From: an uncultured Synergistales bacterium
Lineage (GTDB): Bacteria; Synergistota; Synergistia; Synergistales; Aminobacteriaceae
Reading direction: 5' to 3'
Length of the DNA: 7,165 nucleotides
NCBI GenBank assembly: GCA_905236605.1
Contig: CAJORD010000129.1
Coordinates: forward strand, 1 to 7,165
The notes below the pieces were generated by a model that worked only from the letters and a program-made list of their open reading frames with translations, ran no database searches and was not told the origin of the DNA. Positions 6,665 through 7,165 of this stretch are shown here, piece after piece; within the stretch, counting starts at the first letter, position 1, and each line of letters starts with the position of its first letter. The position numbers and the translations under genes were made by a program.

Positions 6665-7165
6665 CTAAAACTTGCGACAAAACTCTTCCATTCTGTCCAT
6701 CGACTTCATTAAATCTTCCATTGAAAGAGTACAAGCTAGACGCAAATATCCCTCGCCTGTCGTTCCAAACGCGCTGCCCGGCAACACTGCAACTTTAGCT
6801 TCGTTGAGTAATTGCCACGTGAATTCTTCGCTCGTCAGTCCTGTCCCAGATATATTAGGGAATAAATAAAAAGCGCCTTCGGCCGAATGACATTTCACGC
6901 CCTTCATAGCGTTTAATCGCGTTTCTACGGCTTTCATTCGTTCGCCGAAAATTTTTGCACGCGCTTTGACTTTCTCGTCCTGCGTGTTCATTGCATAAGC
7001 GGCAGCCTTTTGTGAGAGAGTGTTAACTCCGTAGGTCTGGAACGACGACAACACGCACATCGTATTAATAACGTTCTGCGGCGCAAATAAATAACCAATT
7101 CGCCAACCCGTCATGCAATGACTTTTTGAAACGCCTGCGGCCAATAACGTCCGCTCTTTCATGCC
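6665..7165 (-). CDS. PLP-dependent class I/II aminotransferase, C-terminal part (5' end outside window)
   Basis: The last 166 residues of a fold-type I aminotransferase of the aspartate aminotransferase superfamily, which moves an amino group between an amino acid and a 2-oxo acid using pyridoxal phosphate. The segment GMKERTLLAAGVSKSHCMTGWRIGY holds the PLP-binding lysine (in SKSH) and the usual MTGWRIGY block; further on, GYLRLACTLS carries the conserved arginine that holds the substrate carboxylate. The frame runs off the end of the window at a Gly codon, so the ATG at 7160-7162 is internal (family members continue upstream as PGMKERT) and should not be taken as the start. The end, MDRMEEFCRKF then TAG (6665-6667), is a normal C-terminus. 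It is convergent with rpoC and shares its terminator. Substrate cannot be told from this fragment; aspartate or a broad-range aromatic/branched amino acid are possibilities. No link to transcription is implied. Confidence 0.92.
   Translation of the reverse strand, partial: GMKERTLLAAGVSKSHCMTGWRIGYLFAPQNVINTMCVLSSFQTYGVNTLSQKAAAYAMNTQDEKVKARAKIFGERMKAVETRLNAMKGVKCHSAEGAFYLFPNISGTGLTSEEFTWQLLNEAKVAVLPGSAFGTTGEGYLRLACTLSMEDLMKSMDRMEEFCRKF

Noticed and set aside
7160..7162. ATG near the window end as the aminotransferase start.
   Set aside because: It lies just before the PLP-lysine block, far inside the family's usual length of around 390 residues, and the frame stays open to the window edge; it is an internal Met of the GMKERT segment.

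Overview
The window is a typical bacterial RNA polymerase locus. It holds the 3' part of rpoB (beta subunit), then rpoC (beta' subunit) two bases downstream on the same strand, and, convergent on the minus strand, the C-terminal part of a PLP-dependent aminotransferase. Base composition is moderate, by eye in the mid-40s percent G+C. The beta' protein is very long (1,767 codons if read end to end), with one large extra region between the zinc finger and the clamp and another before the C-terminus. It lacks the gammaproteobacterial trigger-loop insertion, and beta lacks the E. coli insertion upstream of its catalytic lysines. This architecture and the protein style fit an anaerobic Gram-negative or deep-branching lineage; Synergistota is my best guess, held with low to moderate confidence because I could not run a search.

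Layout: rpoB C-terminal part (2-1309, TAA); a purine-rich ribosome binding site inside the rpoB end; rpoC from a TTG start (1312) to a TAG stop (6613-6615); a 13-bp perfect inverted repeat with A and T tracts (6618-6658) that serves as a shared, bidirectional terminator; aminotransferase gene (6665-7165, minus strand, 5' end outside the window, ending in TAG). There is no gene-free stretch over 300 bases; the only real intergenic gap is about 50 bases and is filled by the terminator.

The one striking feature is an in-frame amber codon (TAG, 3268-3270) inside rpoC, 31 codons after the catalytic NADFDGD motif. The reading frame is otherwise unbroken and strongly conserved on both sides, with no insertion or deletion relative to E. 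coli beta' (the TAG sits at the column of E. coli Asn495). The upstream piece carries the Mg-binding aspartates; the downstream piece carries the bridge helix, second zinc site and trigger loop. Neither piece alone could be beta', and no convincing restart signal follows the TAG. Options are a sequencing or assembly error, a very recent or subpopulation nonsense mutation, amber suppression or recoding, or a genuinely split beta'. TAG also serves as the natural stop of rpoC itself and of the aminotransferase, which argues against wholesale reassignment of TAG in this genome. A single-base error or strain variant is the simplest reading, but because the gene is essential the site deserves a check.

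rpoB and rpoC encode the two large subunits that together form the polymerase active centre, and their near-abutting arrangement supports co-transcription and matched production. The aminotransferase appears to be an unrelated neighbour.
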